Below are positions 7,460-14,644 of a stretch of 35,106 nucleotides of DNA, one piece after another. The notes below the pieces were generated by a model, which was not told the origin of the DNA, did not search any database, and saw only the letters and a program-made list of their open reading frames with translations. Source of the stretch: a virus; the IMG/VR virus record IMGVR_UViG_3300042359_000060, positions 1 to 35,106 of that record. One strand, written 5' to 3'. Position 1 is the first letter of the stretch, and each line of letters begins with the position of its first letter. A program made the translations under genes and the position numbers.

Positions 7460-8119
7460 TCAAGTTACCTTCTGACGGAACTGACCAGAACGGTAAGCGT
7501 CTTGACGCTCCATGCCATCACCCAAACGCTTGGCCAACGCAAGAGCTTCCATAAACTTCTGGTTGTACAACGCCATCATGTCTTGCTCACCCTTCATGTA
7601 GGTGTAAGCCTCGACCAAAGAACCATACAAAAGCACTGAGTCAAAGTTATCACCAAGCCAAGATGTGAACGGTGCTACAGTAATGCTTGGTGGGTAGAAG
7701 AAATAGTGCAACTCAGCCCCGTATGCGGCGTCTGGTGTGGGGCCAAGGATGAAAGTCAACTCAGATGCGTTGTCTGAACGTGGGCCAAACAAAGCATAGT
7801 ACCTTGGGATTCCGGTGTCTGTGGGCTGTGGGTATGCTTGCCGGATAAAGTTAACGTCTTTGTTTAACAAGTACTCGTACTCACCGCTGGCGTTAATAAT
7901 AGCCAATGAATACACCGCTAAAAAATCCAACGGGCATTGCAAATACTTGTTGTTCGTTGTGGTTGCGCCTGTCACATTCTGGCGAAGCGACGGAAACTGT
8001 ACCGAGTTGAAAATACGCTGCTCAGCCTGCTCAACGAACACGGGAATATTAGCCACGAAATCTGCTTCCGTGTTCTCCGTGTACGCTTGAATAGCAGCGC
8101 TAAGTTCAGCGTAATTCAT
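7460..8119 (-). CDS. head-tail adaptor-like protein (P22 gp4/SU10 adaptor type)
   Basis: This is a 219-aa protein. The N-terminal helices (YAELSAAIQAYTEN, then VEQAEQRIFNSV) are followed by a beta-rich middle (QCPLDFLAVYSLAI, RYYALFGPR, ELTFILGPTPDAAYGAELHY) and C-terminal helices (LLYGSLVEAYTYMKGEQD, LYNQKFMEALALAKR). This layout, especially the N-terminal FVEQAEQRI and the C-terminal YNQKFMEAL, is typical of adaptor proteins that ring the portal in podoviruses. The assignment is by pattern, not by search. ATGA overlap with the downstream basic protein gene. Confidence 0.6.
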   Translation of the reverse strand: MNYAELSAAIQAYTENTEADFVANIPVFVEQAEQRIFNSVQFPSLRQNVTGATTTNNKYLQCPLDFLAVYSLAIINASGEYEYLLNKDVNFIRQAYPQPTDTGIPRYYALFGPRSDNASELTFILGPTPDAAYGAELHYFFYPPSITVAPFTSWLGDNFDSVLLYGSLVEAYTYMKGEQDMMALYNQKFMEALALAKRLGDGMERQDAYRSGQFRQKVT

Positions 8120-8361
8120 GCCATTGGGCCTCTAGCTGTAATGCCTTTGGTCGCCGCGCCGTTACCACGGGTGACGATACCGGATGTCTTAGTGGTTTCG
8201 TTACCAGCAGCTTTGCTGATATTACCAATAGACATATTAACGGTGTCAGCTTTACTGCGGTTTGGGGGGATGCCGGGGTTCTCGGATATGCCTACAGGTC
8301 TGCCATCCATTGTGTGTGGCTTAGCGTATGCAGAAGCAGGTAGATTGTTAATCTTGGCCAT
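8116..8361 (-). CDS. small basic virion-region protein with C-terminal GxAxxGxT motif
   Basis: This is an 81-aa protein of low complexity (Asn/Thr/Lys/Gly) with few hydrophobic residues, probably disordered. It ends NGAATKGITARGPMA, closely resembling stretches in two other small basic proteins of this module (11245 and 10759 genes). It overlaps the adaptor gene by four bases and lies two bases after the 59-aa gene. Function unknown; association with the virion is inferred from position. Confidence 0.65.
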   Translation of the reverse strand: MAKINNLPASAYAKPHTMDGRPVGISENPGIPPNRSKADTVNMSIGNISKAAGNETTKTSGIVTRGNGAATKGITARGPMA

Positions 8362-8363
8362 GA

Positions 8364-8543
8364 TTAGTCTCCGCGTTGATTAGCTACTTTAGCCATGCCA
8401 CGACCATACTTGAGCATCATCTCATTGGTCTTACCGCCCTTGGCAAGCTTTGTAGGCTTTTTGCCCGGGTGCATGTTTTTCTCGTGCTTGCCGACAGCAG
8501 ACTTAATCATCTTCTTGTCTTGGGCTAAATCTTTCTTGTCCAT
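8364..8543 (-). CDS. 59-aa Lys-rich basic protein
   Basis: The ATG at 8543 is preceded by a GGAG-type site. The product is very basic and helical: MDKKDLAQDKKMIKSAVGKH, then PGKKPTKLAKGGKTNEMM, then LKYGRGMAKVANQRG. It fits its slot exactly, ending two bases before the next gene. It is one of a set of Lys/Gly-rich small proteins embedded between connector and capsid genes, which may bind packaged DNA or other virion proteins. No established function. Confidence 0.7.
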   Translation of the reverse strand: MDKKDLAQDKKMIKSAVGKHEKNMHPGKKPTKLAKGGKTNEMMLKYGRGMAKVANQRGD

Positions 8544-8552
8544 ACTAGACTC

Positions 8553-8942
8553 CTATGTAACGGTTACTGTAACTGTACCAACAAACGTCGTTGCCACCAA
8601 GTAGTTTGGCGTTAACGCAACATCAAAACTGCTTGACCCACCAACGGGCAGCCAACCCCACTGAAGATCCCGCGAACCGCCAGTCAGACTGCCACTAGCG
8701 TTTACGCCTGCCGTGACGTAGGTTGTATCCTTGCGCGGGTTACGCACAGCCTGCGGATCATCCACTGGGTACATACCCAACAACAACTGCGGTTGATCGG
8801 GATCAAAACACACATCACACACAAGCAGATTATAAATCTTTGTCTTCTGTATCTCTTTACGAAGCGCCGTCAATTTGAACTGTTGGCCACATCTATCGCA
8901 CATGGCGATACTGTTTTTACCAGATGCAAACCGATTGCCCAT
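8553..8942 (-). CDS. zinc-ribbon-containing virion-region protein
   Basis: This is a 129-aa protein. MCDRCGQQFKL (Cys15, Cys18) and LVCDVCFDPDQPQLL (Cys42, Cys45) form a CxxC...CxxC zinc-ribbon pattern in the first 50 residues. A conserved-looking MYPVDDPQAVRNPRKD segment follows, then a beta-rich Thr/Val C-terminus (TFVGTVTVTVT). I know similar proteins from many uncultured tailed phages as structural-region hypotheticals. The stop lies one base from the start of the neighbouring connector gene. A structural zinc is likely; the role is unknown. Confidence 0.7.
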   Translation of the reverse strand: MGNRFASGKNSIAMCDRCGQQFKLTALRKEIQKTKIYNLLVCDVCFDPDQPQLLLGMYPVDDPQAVRNPRKDTTYVTAGVNASGSLTGGSRDLQWGWLPVGGSSSFDVALTPNYLVATTFVGTVTVTVT

Positions 8943-9881
8943 TTACGTACCACTACCAATAAACTGTTGCCTCGGAACAAAACGAACCGAAGCCTTCTCA
9001 CGATCTTCATCAGCAGCCAACTGCCAAGCTTCATCGTATTGTTGTTTTAAGACGGGCAGGCGCTCAGCACCACCTTCAATCTTAAGAGCCAAGTAATAGG
9101 CTAAGCCCGCCACCATACAGGGCAGGAAGCGGAAAGGCACATCCATCGTGCGTACACCACCGCCAGCATCATCAATACGGCGCATGCGCCAGTAAACAAA
9201 CTGATACGTTGTGCTGTTGTCTGGGGTTGGCCAGAGAGTCACAGAGGGCAGATTCTGCGTGTATACAGACACGCCTGTTGAGTGTGCTGCGGCAGTCGTG
9301 CCGTTCTGCCCACGGAAGCAGTTGTTAAGTACGTTGCCAGAGATGTAGCCGTACTGAATAGTCTCTTTAACAACCCCGTCAATATACAAGAACCCTGTAG
9401 CTGGAAGTCCGGCAGCGGAAGCTAATGTGATTGTGGTGTCTGTGGCCGTGATCCCGCCGTTAAGCGTAGTGCCAATCGAAGAAGTCTGGCCATCCAAACG
9501 CTGATACCACACCTGAATAGGACGGGCTTGTTGCAGTTTGTTGGGGATTGTGGCGTAAGTAGAAACACTGATACGCGTAATTGTCAAGTCAGCCTGCGTA
9601 GATACGTTCCCCGCGCCCGTGCGAATCACATGCTCAAGCAGATCCACTGTATCTACGGGCAGTGCATAATTGTTTAGACCCGGAGTCAGGTTAATTGTCC
9701 CCTGCTCAAATGTCCACATGTTGACACCGCGGTTTGCCCAATCAGCAAACATCAAATTCAACGACCGACGGGCTGTACGTAAATCGTAGCCCGTACGCAA
9801 CTCCGAACCGGCGCGTTCAAATGCTTCCTCAACCAACTCAGTGAGGTCAAGGTTAAACGCTGTGGTTCCTGAAGTGGTCAT
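8943..9881 (-). CDS. connector/neck structural protein
   Basis: This is a 312-aa protein. The N-terminus (LDLTELVEEAFERAGSELRT, YDLRTARRSLNLMFADWANRG) is a helical region typical of phage neck proteins that bind the portal ring. A beta-rich centre (TTLNGGITATDTTITLASA, then VWYQRLDGQ) and a C-terminal helical part (FLPCMVAGLAYYLALKIEGG, RLPVLKQQYDEAWQLAADEDRE) follow. The pattern is familiar from uncultured podovirus-like phages and resembles gp4-like or tail-tubular A-like proteins. The precise role is not certain. Confidence 0.65.
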   Translation of the reverse strand: MTTSGTTAFNLDLTELVEEAFERAGSELRTGYDLRTARRSLNLMFADWANRGVNMWTFEQGTINLTPGLNNYALPVDTVDLLEHVIRTGAGNVSTQADLTITRISVSTYATIPNKLQQARPIQVWYQRLDGQTSSIGTTLNGGITATDTTITLASAAGLPATGFLYIDGVVKETIQYGYISGNVLNNCFRGQNGTTAAAHSTGVSVYTQNLPSVTLWPTPDNSTTYQFVYWRMRRIDDAGGGVRTMDVPFRFLPCMVAGLAYYLALKIEGGAERLPVLKQQYDEAWQLAADEDREKASVRFVPRQQFIGSGT

Positions 9882-10111
9882 CTAAATCCTGCCGTTTTCT
9901 TTGCAATCGTTTTAGGTTGAGCTACGAACTGTTTTCCGGCTTTTTTGCCAGCACGTTTCGCACGCGTTGTCGCAGCGTACTCAGCAGGACTGAGGCTTTT
10001 AATCGCAGCACTAGGAAGGTATCGCTCACCCGTGTCAGAAGATTTTTTACCACTTTTGGTTCTCCATTTCTGGTCGCCCCAGTCTTTCAATGATTTCTGA
10101 GGCGCTTTCAA
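9878..10111 (-). CDS. small basic protein, DUF5872-like
   Basis: This is a 77-aa, strongly basic protein: QKWRTKSGKKSSDTGERYLP, then SPAEYAATTRAKRAGKKAGK, then QPKTIAKKT. It resembles the DUF5872 type found in phages and large DNA viruses (recognised from memory). It probably binds nucleic acid given its charge, but no function is established. Its start and stop overlap both neighbouring genes by four bases. Confidence 0.7.
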   Translation of the reverse strand: MKAPQKSLKDWGDQKWRTKSGKKSSDTGERYLPSAAIKSLSPAEYAATTRAKRAGKKAGKQFVAQPKTIAKKTAGFR

Positions 10112-10383
10112 TCTCGGTAACCCCCGCCTGCCGCCTTGTACTTCTTGGCAACAAGCTGAGCTTTACGCGCTGACCACTGACCTGCACCAGTACCCTGCGT
10201 TGCGGCGGCTTTTACTTGCGACACAATCCTCTTGCGAAGACTGGGTTTTGTGTAATTGCCAGCGGCGTTGACCTTCCCACCCTCTTTGTACTGGGTAAAG
10301 TCAGTGTCGTCCCGCCGGGCTTTCTTGACGCCCTTGGGCATTTTAGAGGGGGAAATATCCCCCATACCGCGACTGGCCATCAT
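10108..10383 (-). CDS. small basic protein
   Basis: This is a 91-aa Lys/Arg-rich protein with an N-terminal linker (ISPSKMPKGVKKARRDD) and a conserved-looking C-terminal segment (KPSLRKRIVSQVKAA, GQWSARKAQLVAKKYKAAGG). The latter resembles short repeats seen in other virus-encoded basic proteins. Four-base overlap with the next gene. A DNA- or virion-binding role is inferred from charge and position. Confidence 0.65.
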   Translation of the reverse strand: MMASRGMGDISPSKMPKGVKKARRDDTDFTQYKEGGKVNAAGNYTKPSLRKRIVSQVKAAATQGTGAGQWSARKAQLVAKKYKAAGGGYRD

Positions 10384-10387
10384 GGTC

Positions 10388-10759
10388 TTAGCAGGTCTTG
10401 CCGCCCATTTTCATCTTCTTCATGCCACCAGCTTTCATGGCAATCATGGTGCCTTTGGTTTTGCCTTGTTCAGCAATACCGTCACGGCTAGGGGCGGCTG
10501 TTTTAACTTTGCCCATTGCCATACCTCCACCAGCCATTTTCTTAGCAGGAGCACCTTTTTTCTTAGCCATCATTGCCATGAAGCCGGGGTTCATTTTAGA
10601 AGCCATAGTATCACCACCTTTTGAAAATTTGCGGCCCTTGTCCGCAGTTGTAAAATCCTTGCCCACAGACTGTGGGACTCCTGCTTTCTTAGCAAACGAT
10701 GGGTTGTTAGCCACCGCCGCCATGAAATTGTGTTGTTTCTTACTCGTCGACGGCATCAT
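10388..10759 (-). CDS. Lys/Met-rich basic protein (DUF3008-like N-terminus)
   Basis: This is a 123-aa protein. The N-terminus (PSTSKKQHNFMAAVANNPSF, then AGVPQSVGKDF) looks like the small DUF3008-type domain. The rest is Met/Lys/Gly-rich low complexity with the DGIAEQGKTKGTM motif (residues 93-105) shared with other small proteins in this module. An internal ATG at 10606 (MASKMNPGF) is preceded by AAAGGTGG and could start a shorter product. Function unknown. It overlaps the upstream holin-like gene by 20 bases. Confidence 0.65.
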   Translation of the reverse strand: MMPSTSKKQHNFMAAVANNPSFAKKAGVPQSVGKDFTTADKGRKFSKGGDTMASKMNPGFMAMMAKKKGAPAKKMAGGGMAMGKVKTAAPSRDGIAEQGKTKGTMIAMKAGGMKKMKMGGKTC

Positions 10760-10934
10760 CTGCCTTCTTGCGTTTAGTCATTTCACGAACAGTATCAGAC
10801 TCCCAAATACGAAGTCCAAGATAAATAATCGTGAACAGAGAAGCCAAAGGCGGAAGCCACGTAGCCATAACGCCGACAGTTGTTAAGACTGCCGCGCCAT
10901 CTGCAACTGCTTTAGCTGTGTCATGCTGAGTCAT
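10740..10934 (-). CDS. small membrane protein, holin-like
   Basis: This is a 64-aa protein. A hydrophilic start (MTQHDTAKAVADG) is followed by a long hydrophobic region (AAVLTTVGVMATWLPPLASL then FTIIYLGLRIW, residues 14-44) broken by Pro-Pro, and a charged C-terminus (REMTKRKKADDAVDE). The layout resembles class II holins of T7-like phages. It lies among capsid and connector genes, not with the lysis cassette, so it might instead be a membrane or virion protein. Confidence 0.55.
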   Translation of the reverse strand: MTQHDTAKAVADGAAVLTTVGVMATWLPPLASLFTIIYLGLRIWESDTVREMTKRKKADDAVDE

Positions 10935-11245
10935 ACCATCCGCCCTTTTGTCTTACCTTTTGTAGCGCAGCCATCAGCCGCAGTTACATAGCCGCCATCC
11001 TTACAGTTCCACGCCCTCAAAGATTTATTGATGCGTGAGTTTGGATCGTTTGCCGTCTTCTCGCTGGTCAGCTTCTTTTTCATGCCAGTCATCCTTGCGC
11101 AGAAGGAGTCGCGCCGTGAGCCGCCTTCCGGCTGGGGACGTTTCAAGTTCATGCCTTGCGCTTTGGCGGAGGCTCGCCCCTTGGCGTTCAAGCCACCCTC
11201 GGGGTTCTTGCCTTCTGCTCTCTGCCATGCTGGGCTCTTAGCCAT
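10931..11245 (-). CDS. Cys-containing basic protein, DUF6321-like
   Basis: I place the start at the ATG at 11245 (MAKSPAWQRAEGKNPEGGLN), giving 104 aa and an 8-base overlap with the upstream gene. The longer in-frame start at 11356 would overlap that gene by over 100 bases and adds a Cys/Arg-rich stretch unlike the rest. The core (GLNAKGRASAK, then RRDSFCARMTGMKKKL, then LRAWNC) matches a small virus-encoded family I recall as DUF6321. The end, DGCATKGKTKGRMV, is the motif shared with two other small basic proteins here. No established function. Confidence 0.7.
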   Translation of the reverse strand: MAKSPAWQRAEGKNPEGGLNAKGRASAKAQGMNLKRPQPEGGSRRDSFCARMTGMKKKLTSEKTANDPNSRINKSLRAWNCKDGGYVTAADGCATKGKTKGRMV

Positions 11246-11519
11246 AAAACACCGTAATTTTGGCGTTAGCGGGCAAAGTAATGTGGACATCTGTACTAAA
11301 CAAAACACCTTCGCCGGGTATCGTAAACGACAACGGATTTGTTGGCGTAGTAGCAATATTAAATTCTATAAGAATAGGGCCACCGGAACCCCCGTCACGG
11401 AAAGTAATGTCGCCAGCAGTACCACCAGTCAAAAACTGATACCCTCGTATGCGAGTGCGATAAGCCACCGCAGTGCCTGTAGCCTCTAGGTGCGCTGACT
11501 TTACGTCTGTCTGCATCAT
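11238..11519 (-). CDS. small beta-rich virion-region protein
   Basis: This is a 93-aa protein of alternating strands: ATGTAVAYRTRIRGYQFLTG, ITFRDGGSGGPILIEFNIA, PLSFTIPGEGVLF, then VHITLPANAKITVFYG. It looks like a small beta-sandwich of the kind used for decoration or fibre-tip proteins. GGAG precedes the first of two adjacent ATGs (11519 and 11516), and the first overlaps the upstream stop. Structural role inferred. Confidence 0.65.
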   Translation of the reverse strand: MMQTDVKSAHLEATGTAVAYRTRIRGYQFLTGGTAGDITFRDGGSGGPILIEFNIATTPTNPLSFTIPGEGVLFSTDVHITLPANAKITVFYG

Positions 11520-11686
11520 GATGATTGCTCCGTTTCTTTGTCAGGTTCAGGTGCATCTAATCTGTTAATAAGCATCTTGTACGCTTGGATTGTGGCTTGA
11601 GCCTGAGTCAAAAAGGTTTGAGCTTTCTGCGCTTCAGTCTCAAGGTCACGAATCTCAGTCTCCAAGAATTCCTTGGTGATCTGCAT
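11516..11686 (-). CDS. 56-aa coiled-coil protein
   Basis: The product is a single long helix with heptad spacing (KEFLETEIRDLETEAQKAQT then QAQATIQAYKMLINRLDA), followed by an acidic tail (EPDKETEQSS). It overlaps the next gene as ATGA and starts one base from the stop of the upstream gene. It resembles small coiled-coil proteins commonly placed downstream of capsid genes in uncultured phages. Function unknown. Confidence 0.65.
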   Translation of the reverse strand: MQITKEFLETEIRDLETEAQKAQTFLTQAQATIQAYKMLINRLDAPEPDKETEQSS

Positions 11687-11687
11687 A

Positions 11688-12260
11688 TTAAGCCGCGCTA
11701 GAGCACATGATGAAATAAGGCGTACCGTCTGATGCCACGACTCTCAAAGTCTTAGCAATAGTGGCCGTGCTTGTTACAAACAAAGCTGCGGGGATGTTAA
11801 ACAAATTAGGAACAGTGCCTGTTCCGCTATTTGTAAAGCGGATGAATGAAGTGTTAGTCCAAGTGCCACCAGAAGCAAAGTCAGAGTCAGCCTGAATAGC
11901 TGCCAGTGTGCCGCCGGGGTTTGTAGAAGTGCCACCCAAAGTAGCGCGAAGTGCGTTACCAGCGCCAGAGATAGTGCCAGAGCCGTTAACGCTTAAGCTA
12001 ACGTGAGCACCATTGATCGTGCCGCCTGTAGCGCCGCCAGCACCCGTTACGCGGGTCAAAGCGCGGATAGTCTCGCCAGAACCAGTGGAAGTAAACTCCA
12101 AGCGGTTATACGACAGACGTGTATCGCCAGTAGCGGCTGAAGTCGTAGCGTAAAACTCGGATACGTTGCCAGCAGTTGTTTCTGCAATAGGGCTAGTGGC
12201 TGTGCCGCCAATAAAACCATTGAGGGAAGAGACTGGGCCGGAGAATGTGGTTAATGCCAT
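11688..12260 (-). CDS. virion protein, possibly head decoration or fibre
   Basis: This is a 190-aa, Gly/Ser/Thr-rich, beta-predicted protein with almost no helix-forming stretches: FSGPVSSLNGFIGG, then GAHVSLSVNGSGTISGAGNA, then IPAALFVTSTATIAKTLRVV. The last segment resembles the C-terminal part of phage head-fibre or decoration proteins, where a repeated beta pattern ends in a short strand. It lies just after the major capsid gene, past a terminator-like hairpin, with AAGG as its ribosome binding site. Confidence 0.65.
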   Translation of the reverse strand: MALTTFSGPVSSLNGFIGGTATSPIAETTAGNVSEFYATTSAATGDTRLSYNRLEFTSTGSGETIRALTRVTGAGGATGGTINGAHVSLSVNGSGTISGAGNALRATLGGTSTNPGGTLAAIQADSDFASGGTWTNTSFIRFTNSGTGTVPNLFNIPAALFVTSTATIAKTLRVVASDGTPYFIMCSSAA

Positions 12261-12265
12261 GATTT

Positions 12266-12358
12266 TTACCTTACATGCAAGTTAGGCGTATCAATCTGCA
12301 TGTCGTCAGCCGGGACTGTTTGATACACCGGAAGACCCGGATTAAAAGCAATATACAC
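12266..12358 (-). CDS. possible 30-aa ORF after the capsid gene
   Basis: A GTG-initiated frame (VYIAFNPGLPVYQTVPADDM then QIDTPNLHVR) fills the gap between the capsid terminator hairpin and the next gene. The protein-like composition (Pro-flanked, no stops, ends 5 bases before the next ATG) is the only support. No proper ribosome binding site is seen. An upstream in-frame GTG within the hairpin would add a hydrophobic start. It may simply be leader sequence. Confidence 0.25.
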   Translation of the reverse strand: MYIAFNPGLPVYQTVPADDMQIDTPNLHVR

Positions 12359-12365
12359 CAAAAGA

Positions 12366-12410
12366 AAAAGGGGCACAAGGCCCCTTTTCAAATATTTCCA
12401 AAGAAATATT
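12366..12410 (-). terminator. double hairpin after the major capsid gene
   Basis: Reading the minus strand, an 8-bp perfect hairpin (GAAATATT/AATATTTC, loop 4) overlaps the capsid stop codon. It is followed by a GC-rich hairpin (AAAAGGGGC/GCCCCTTTT, 5-base loop) and a T-rich tract (TTTTTCTTTT). The second is a good intrinsic terminator on the minus strand. It probably trims or attenuates transcription after the most abundant protein. Confidence 0.75.
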
Positions 12411-13320
12411 AGGTCGAACCGGGGGAGCCAAAGACGCCCAGTGGATCGGAGAAGCCAAAGCTGTAACGCTCACGGGCTTTGTAACGAACGTTACCTGTAT
12501 CAAAGTCACCGTCCATTGACGTAGTCAAGGCCATACGCTCAAAGTGCTTCAGGCCGTTAGGAACGTCTGTGCACAAGAACCAAGCATTGGTGTCTGTCAG
12601 GTAGTGGTTAATTGTGTAACCTTCAGGGATTGAACCGTTGTTCTTCAACGCGTTGATGTCGTTGTCAGCGGTACCAACACGAAGGTTAGTCTCGAGCAAA
12701 CGAGTAGCAACGAACTGAAGTGCAGGAGGCACAACCAATTTTCTAGGTTTAGCGGCGATCAACAAGCCACGCTCATCAGTCCAAGCAGCGATCTGAATCA
12801 CAGCGTTTTCCAACGATGTTTCATTCAAGTCAGAGTTGGTTGAAGGACGGTTGCTGTTAGTACCACCAGACACCAATGGGTGCGCTGTAGAGAACAGAGC
12901 AACACCATCACCACCAGCGTAAGCATTGCTAAAACCGTTGTTCAAAACGGATGCAGCTTTAACTTGCTTGGTGTAAGCCATAGCACGAGCCAAGCCTTTG
13001 GTGTAGCGAGCAGACAAGCTGTCGTACAAGTTATCTTCAACCGCTTCTTCAGTGATTGAGAAACCCAAGGCAATGGTTTCGTGGTTATAGCGAGCCGTGA
13101 ACGCTTCTTGCGCATTGTCATAAGCAATGGCTGAACCTTCGTTCTTGACAGGAGCCGCAGAGAAGCCAGACAGTTTTGTCTCTTCTTCAAAGCTACGCTC
13201 AGATTTCTCTGTTTCGTAGATTTCTTTGTGCTCTTCGCCGTAGGTGGCATACTGCAAGCCGAACAAAGCGTTCAAGCCGGGGAGCAGTTCTTTAAGTAGT
13301 TGTGCGCGTGAAATAGCCAT
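12409..13320 (-). CDS. major capsid protein, Mu gpT-like (HK97 fold)
   Basis: This is a 303-aa protein. The N-terminal part (LLKELLPGLNALFGLQYATY, then SERSFEEETKLSGFSAAPVK) and the middle (HETIALGFSITEEAVEDNLY) are typical of Mu-like major head subunits, as are LARAMAYTKQVKAASVLNNG, the FSTAHPLVSGGTNSN loop and the C-terminal RERYSFGFSDPLGVFGS. It should assemble the icosahedral shell. It has a strong AAGGAG site, lies downstream of the scaffold and two other head genes, and is followed by a terminator, all as expected of the most highly expressed late gene. Confidence 0.9.
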   Translation of the reverse strand: MAISRAQLLKELLPGLNALFGLQYATYGEEHKEIYETEKSERSFEEETKLSGFSAAPVKNEGSAIAYDNAQEAFTARYNHETIALGFSITEEAVEDNLYDSLSARYTKGLARAMAYTKQVKAASVLNNGFSNAYAGGDGVALFSTAHPLVSGGTNSNRPSTNSDLNETSLENAVIQIAAWTDERGLLIAAKPRKLVVPPALQFVATRLLETNLRVGTADNDINALKNNGSIPEGYTINHYLTDTNAWFLCTDVPNGLKHFERMALTTSMDGDFDTGNVRYKARERYSFGFSDPLGVFGSPGST

Positions 13321-13331
13321 GATTTAACTCC

Positions 13332-14168
13332 TTAGACCGCTGTGCCAGTGTAGTAGGAATGGGTGCCAAAGTTAAGTTTGACAAGCATTTCTGGATACTG
13401 GGTGAAAACAATAGTGGAAGCGGCTGGAATAGCCGTAACACTGCCGGGAACTGCAATCGCAGAATTGATGGTCACTGTTGTTGCACCAGCAGCCGCAGCC
13501 ACAGACACAAACGAACCAGACTGAATGTACTGACCATTAGCAGCAAGATAGCCAACTTCTGTACCTACCACCAAGGCGTTAGGTAAACCAGAACCAGTCA
13601 AGGTAATGGTAGTAGAAGAAGACGAACCAGTTGCGCTAGTTTGAATGGAGGTTTCCTCAACCAAACCAACTGCACGCAAAGCTAAGTCAACACCTGTGGT
13701 AGATGCGCTATACAGAGCAGCAACAGCAGAATTACCTGTGTTGACGTTACCTGCATTTTGAATCAAACCAAAGTTTTGGCCCAACATGGCAGTAGAAGCG
13801 GAAGCAATTACTGTTGTAGCGGAACACATCACCACTTTAAACACTGTGTCAGGATCATCACAAACGATAGCCCTTCCAGTAGCAGTAGTACCAGCGGGCC
13901 AAAACTGAGCAAATTGCGTTTGCTTAGTTGTAGGGTTTACATACTCACAACCCAAGAACACACCAACCAAACCGTTGCCAGTAGAGTCAGTAGTGTCAGT
14001 GTTTTTAACAATAGAACCACGAACAATATTGACCAAATCACCGTAAAAGATGTTTGATGCAAAACCGTACTGGATCGAGTAATCGCGGGTAGAACCAGCG
14101 AATACCTGTCCGCCAATCAAATTGATTGGCTTTAGCCCGTAAGGGGCGTCAACAACCGGATAAGCCAT
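13332..14168 (-). CDS. virion structural protein next to the capsid gene
   Basis: This is a 278-aa protein. The N-terminus (PYGLKPINLIGGQVFAGSTR) and the early strand region (YGDLVNIVRGSIVKNTDT) are typical of a family annotated only as phage structural protein. The middle and end are Ser/Thr/Ala/Gly-rich beta strands (TTITLTGSGLPNALVVGTEV, then VTAIPAASTIVFTQYP). It sits 11 bases before the capsid gene in transcription order with a good ribosome binding site. A head decoration or accessory capsid role is inferred. Confidence 0.75.
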   Translation of the reverse strand: MAYPVVDAPYGLKPINLIGGQVFAGSTRDYSIQYGFASNIFYGDLVNIVRGSIVKNTDTTDSTGNGLVGVFLGCEYVNPTTKQTQFAQFWPAGTTATGRAIVCDDPDTVFKVVMCSATTVIASASTAMLGQNFGLIQNAGNVNTGNSAVAALYSASTTGVDLALRAVGLVEETSIQTSATGSSSSTTITLTGSGLPNALVVGTEVGYLAANGQYIQSGSFVSVAAAAGATTVTINSAIAVPGSVTAIPAASTIVFTQYPEMLVKLNFGTHSYYTGTAV

Positions 14169-14184
14169 AAAAGACTCCTATAAA

Positions 14185-14643
14185 TTATTTAGAACCAGAA
14201 CCAAATCCTGTTCCGCGACTTGTTGTTGACTTGCGGTCAGCAAACAAGGGCATCCGAGGGTCGTTATTTCGCATGAAATGATTATCAACTGAATCCATCT
14301 GGTTTTGAGCTTGCTTGTTGTAATAGTCAGCGCGAGCTTCAACGCGTTCCTTGGGAGCCTTGCAAAGCATCAGCCCACCAATTTCCACATTGCCATTTGC
14401 GTTGTTACCAAACAAGGCCAATTCTGGATGATCCACTGCTTTCACCGGCTCATAACCATCGCGCATCTGTAAGGACACGTTGTTGGCTAGTGGCTGACCT
14501 AGCACATGAGTCGCTACCCAGCGAAACGTGTAATCTGGATCAGGTGTCGGATCGGGCAAGTTGCTCGGTGGTACGTATACCGTACGAGCAGATTTATCGC
14601 GTGACTTATTGTCACGATTTGAGCGGTCAATTGTTTCAGCCAT
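14185..14643 (-). CDS. conserved head-region protein
   Basis: This is a 152-aa, polar protein. The core (DYTFRWVATHVLGQPLANNV, then MRDGYEPVKAVDHPELALF) is a conserved block I know from many phages of this type, always near the scaffold and capsid genes. It is followed by GGLMLCKAPKERVEARADYY, a helical stretch, and a Ser/Thr/Gly-rich, probably disordered end. No function is established; an assembly or minor capsid role is inferred from position. Confidence 0.7.
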   Translation of the reverse strand: MAETIDRSNRDNKSRDKSARTVYVPPSNLPDPTPDPDYTFRWVATHVLGQPLANNVSLQMRDGYEPVKAVDHPELALFGNNANGNVEIGGLMLCKAPKERVEARADYYNKQAQNQMDSVDNHFMRNNDPRMPLFADRKSTTSRGTGFGSGSK

Positions 14644-14644
14644 T

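Noticed and set aside
10348-10363. GGGGGA...TCCCCC palindrome in the late module
   Set aside because: Different arms and loop from the early-region family, and fully explained by codons of the basic protein gene; treated as chance.
11246-11356. N-terminal extension of the DUF6321-like gene
   Set aside because: It overlaps the upstream gene by more than 100 bases and encodes sequence unlike the family.
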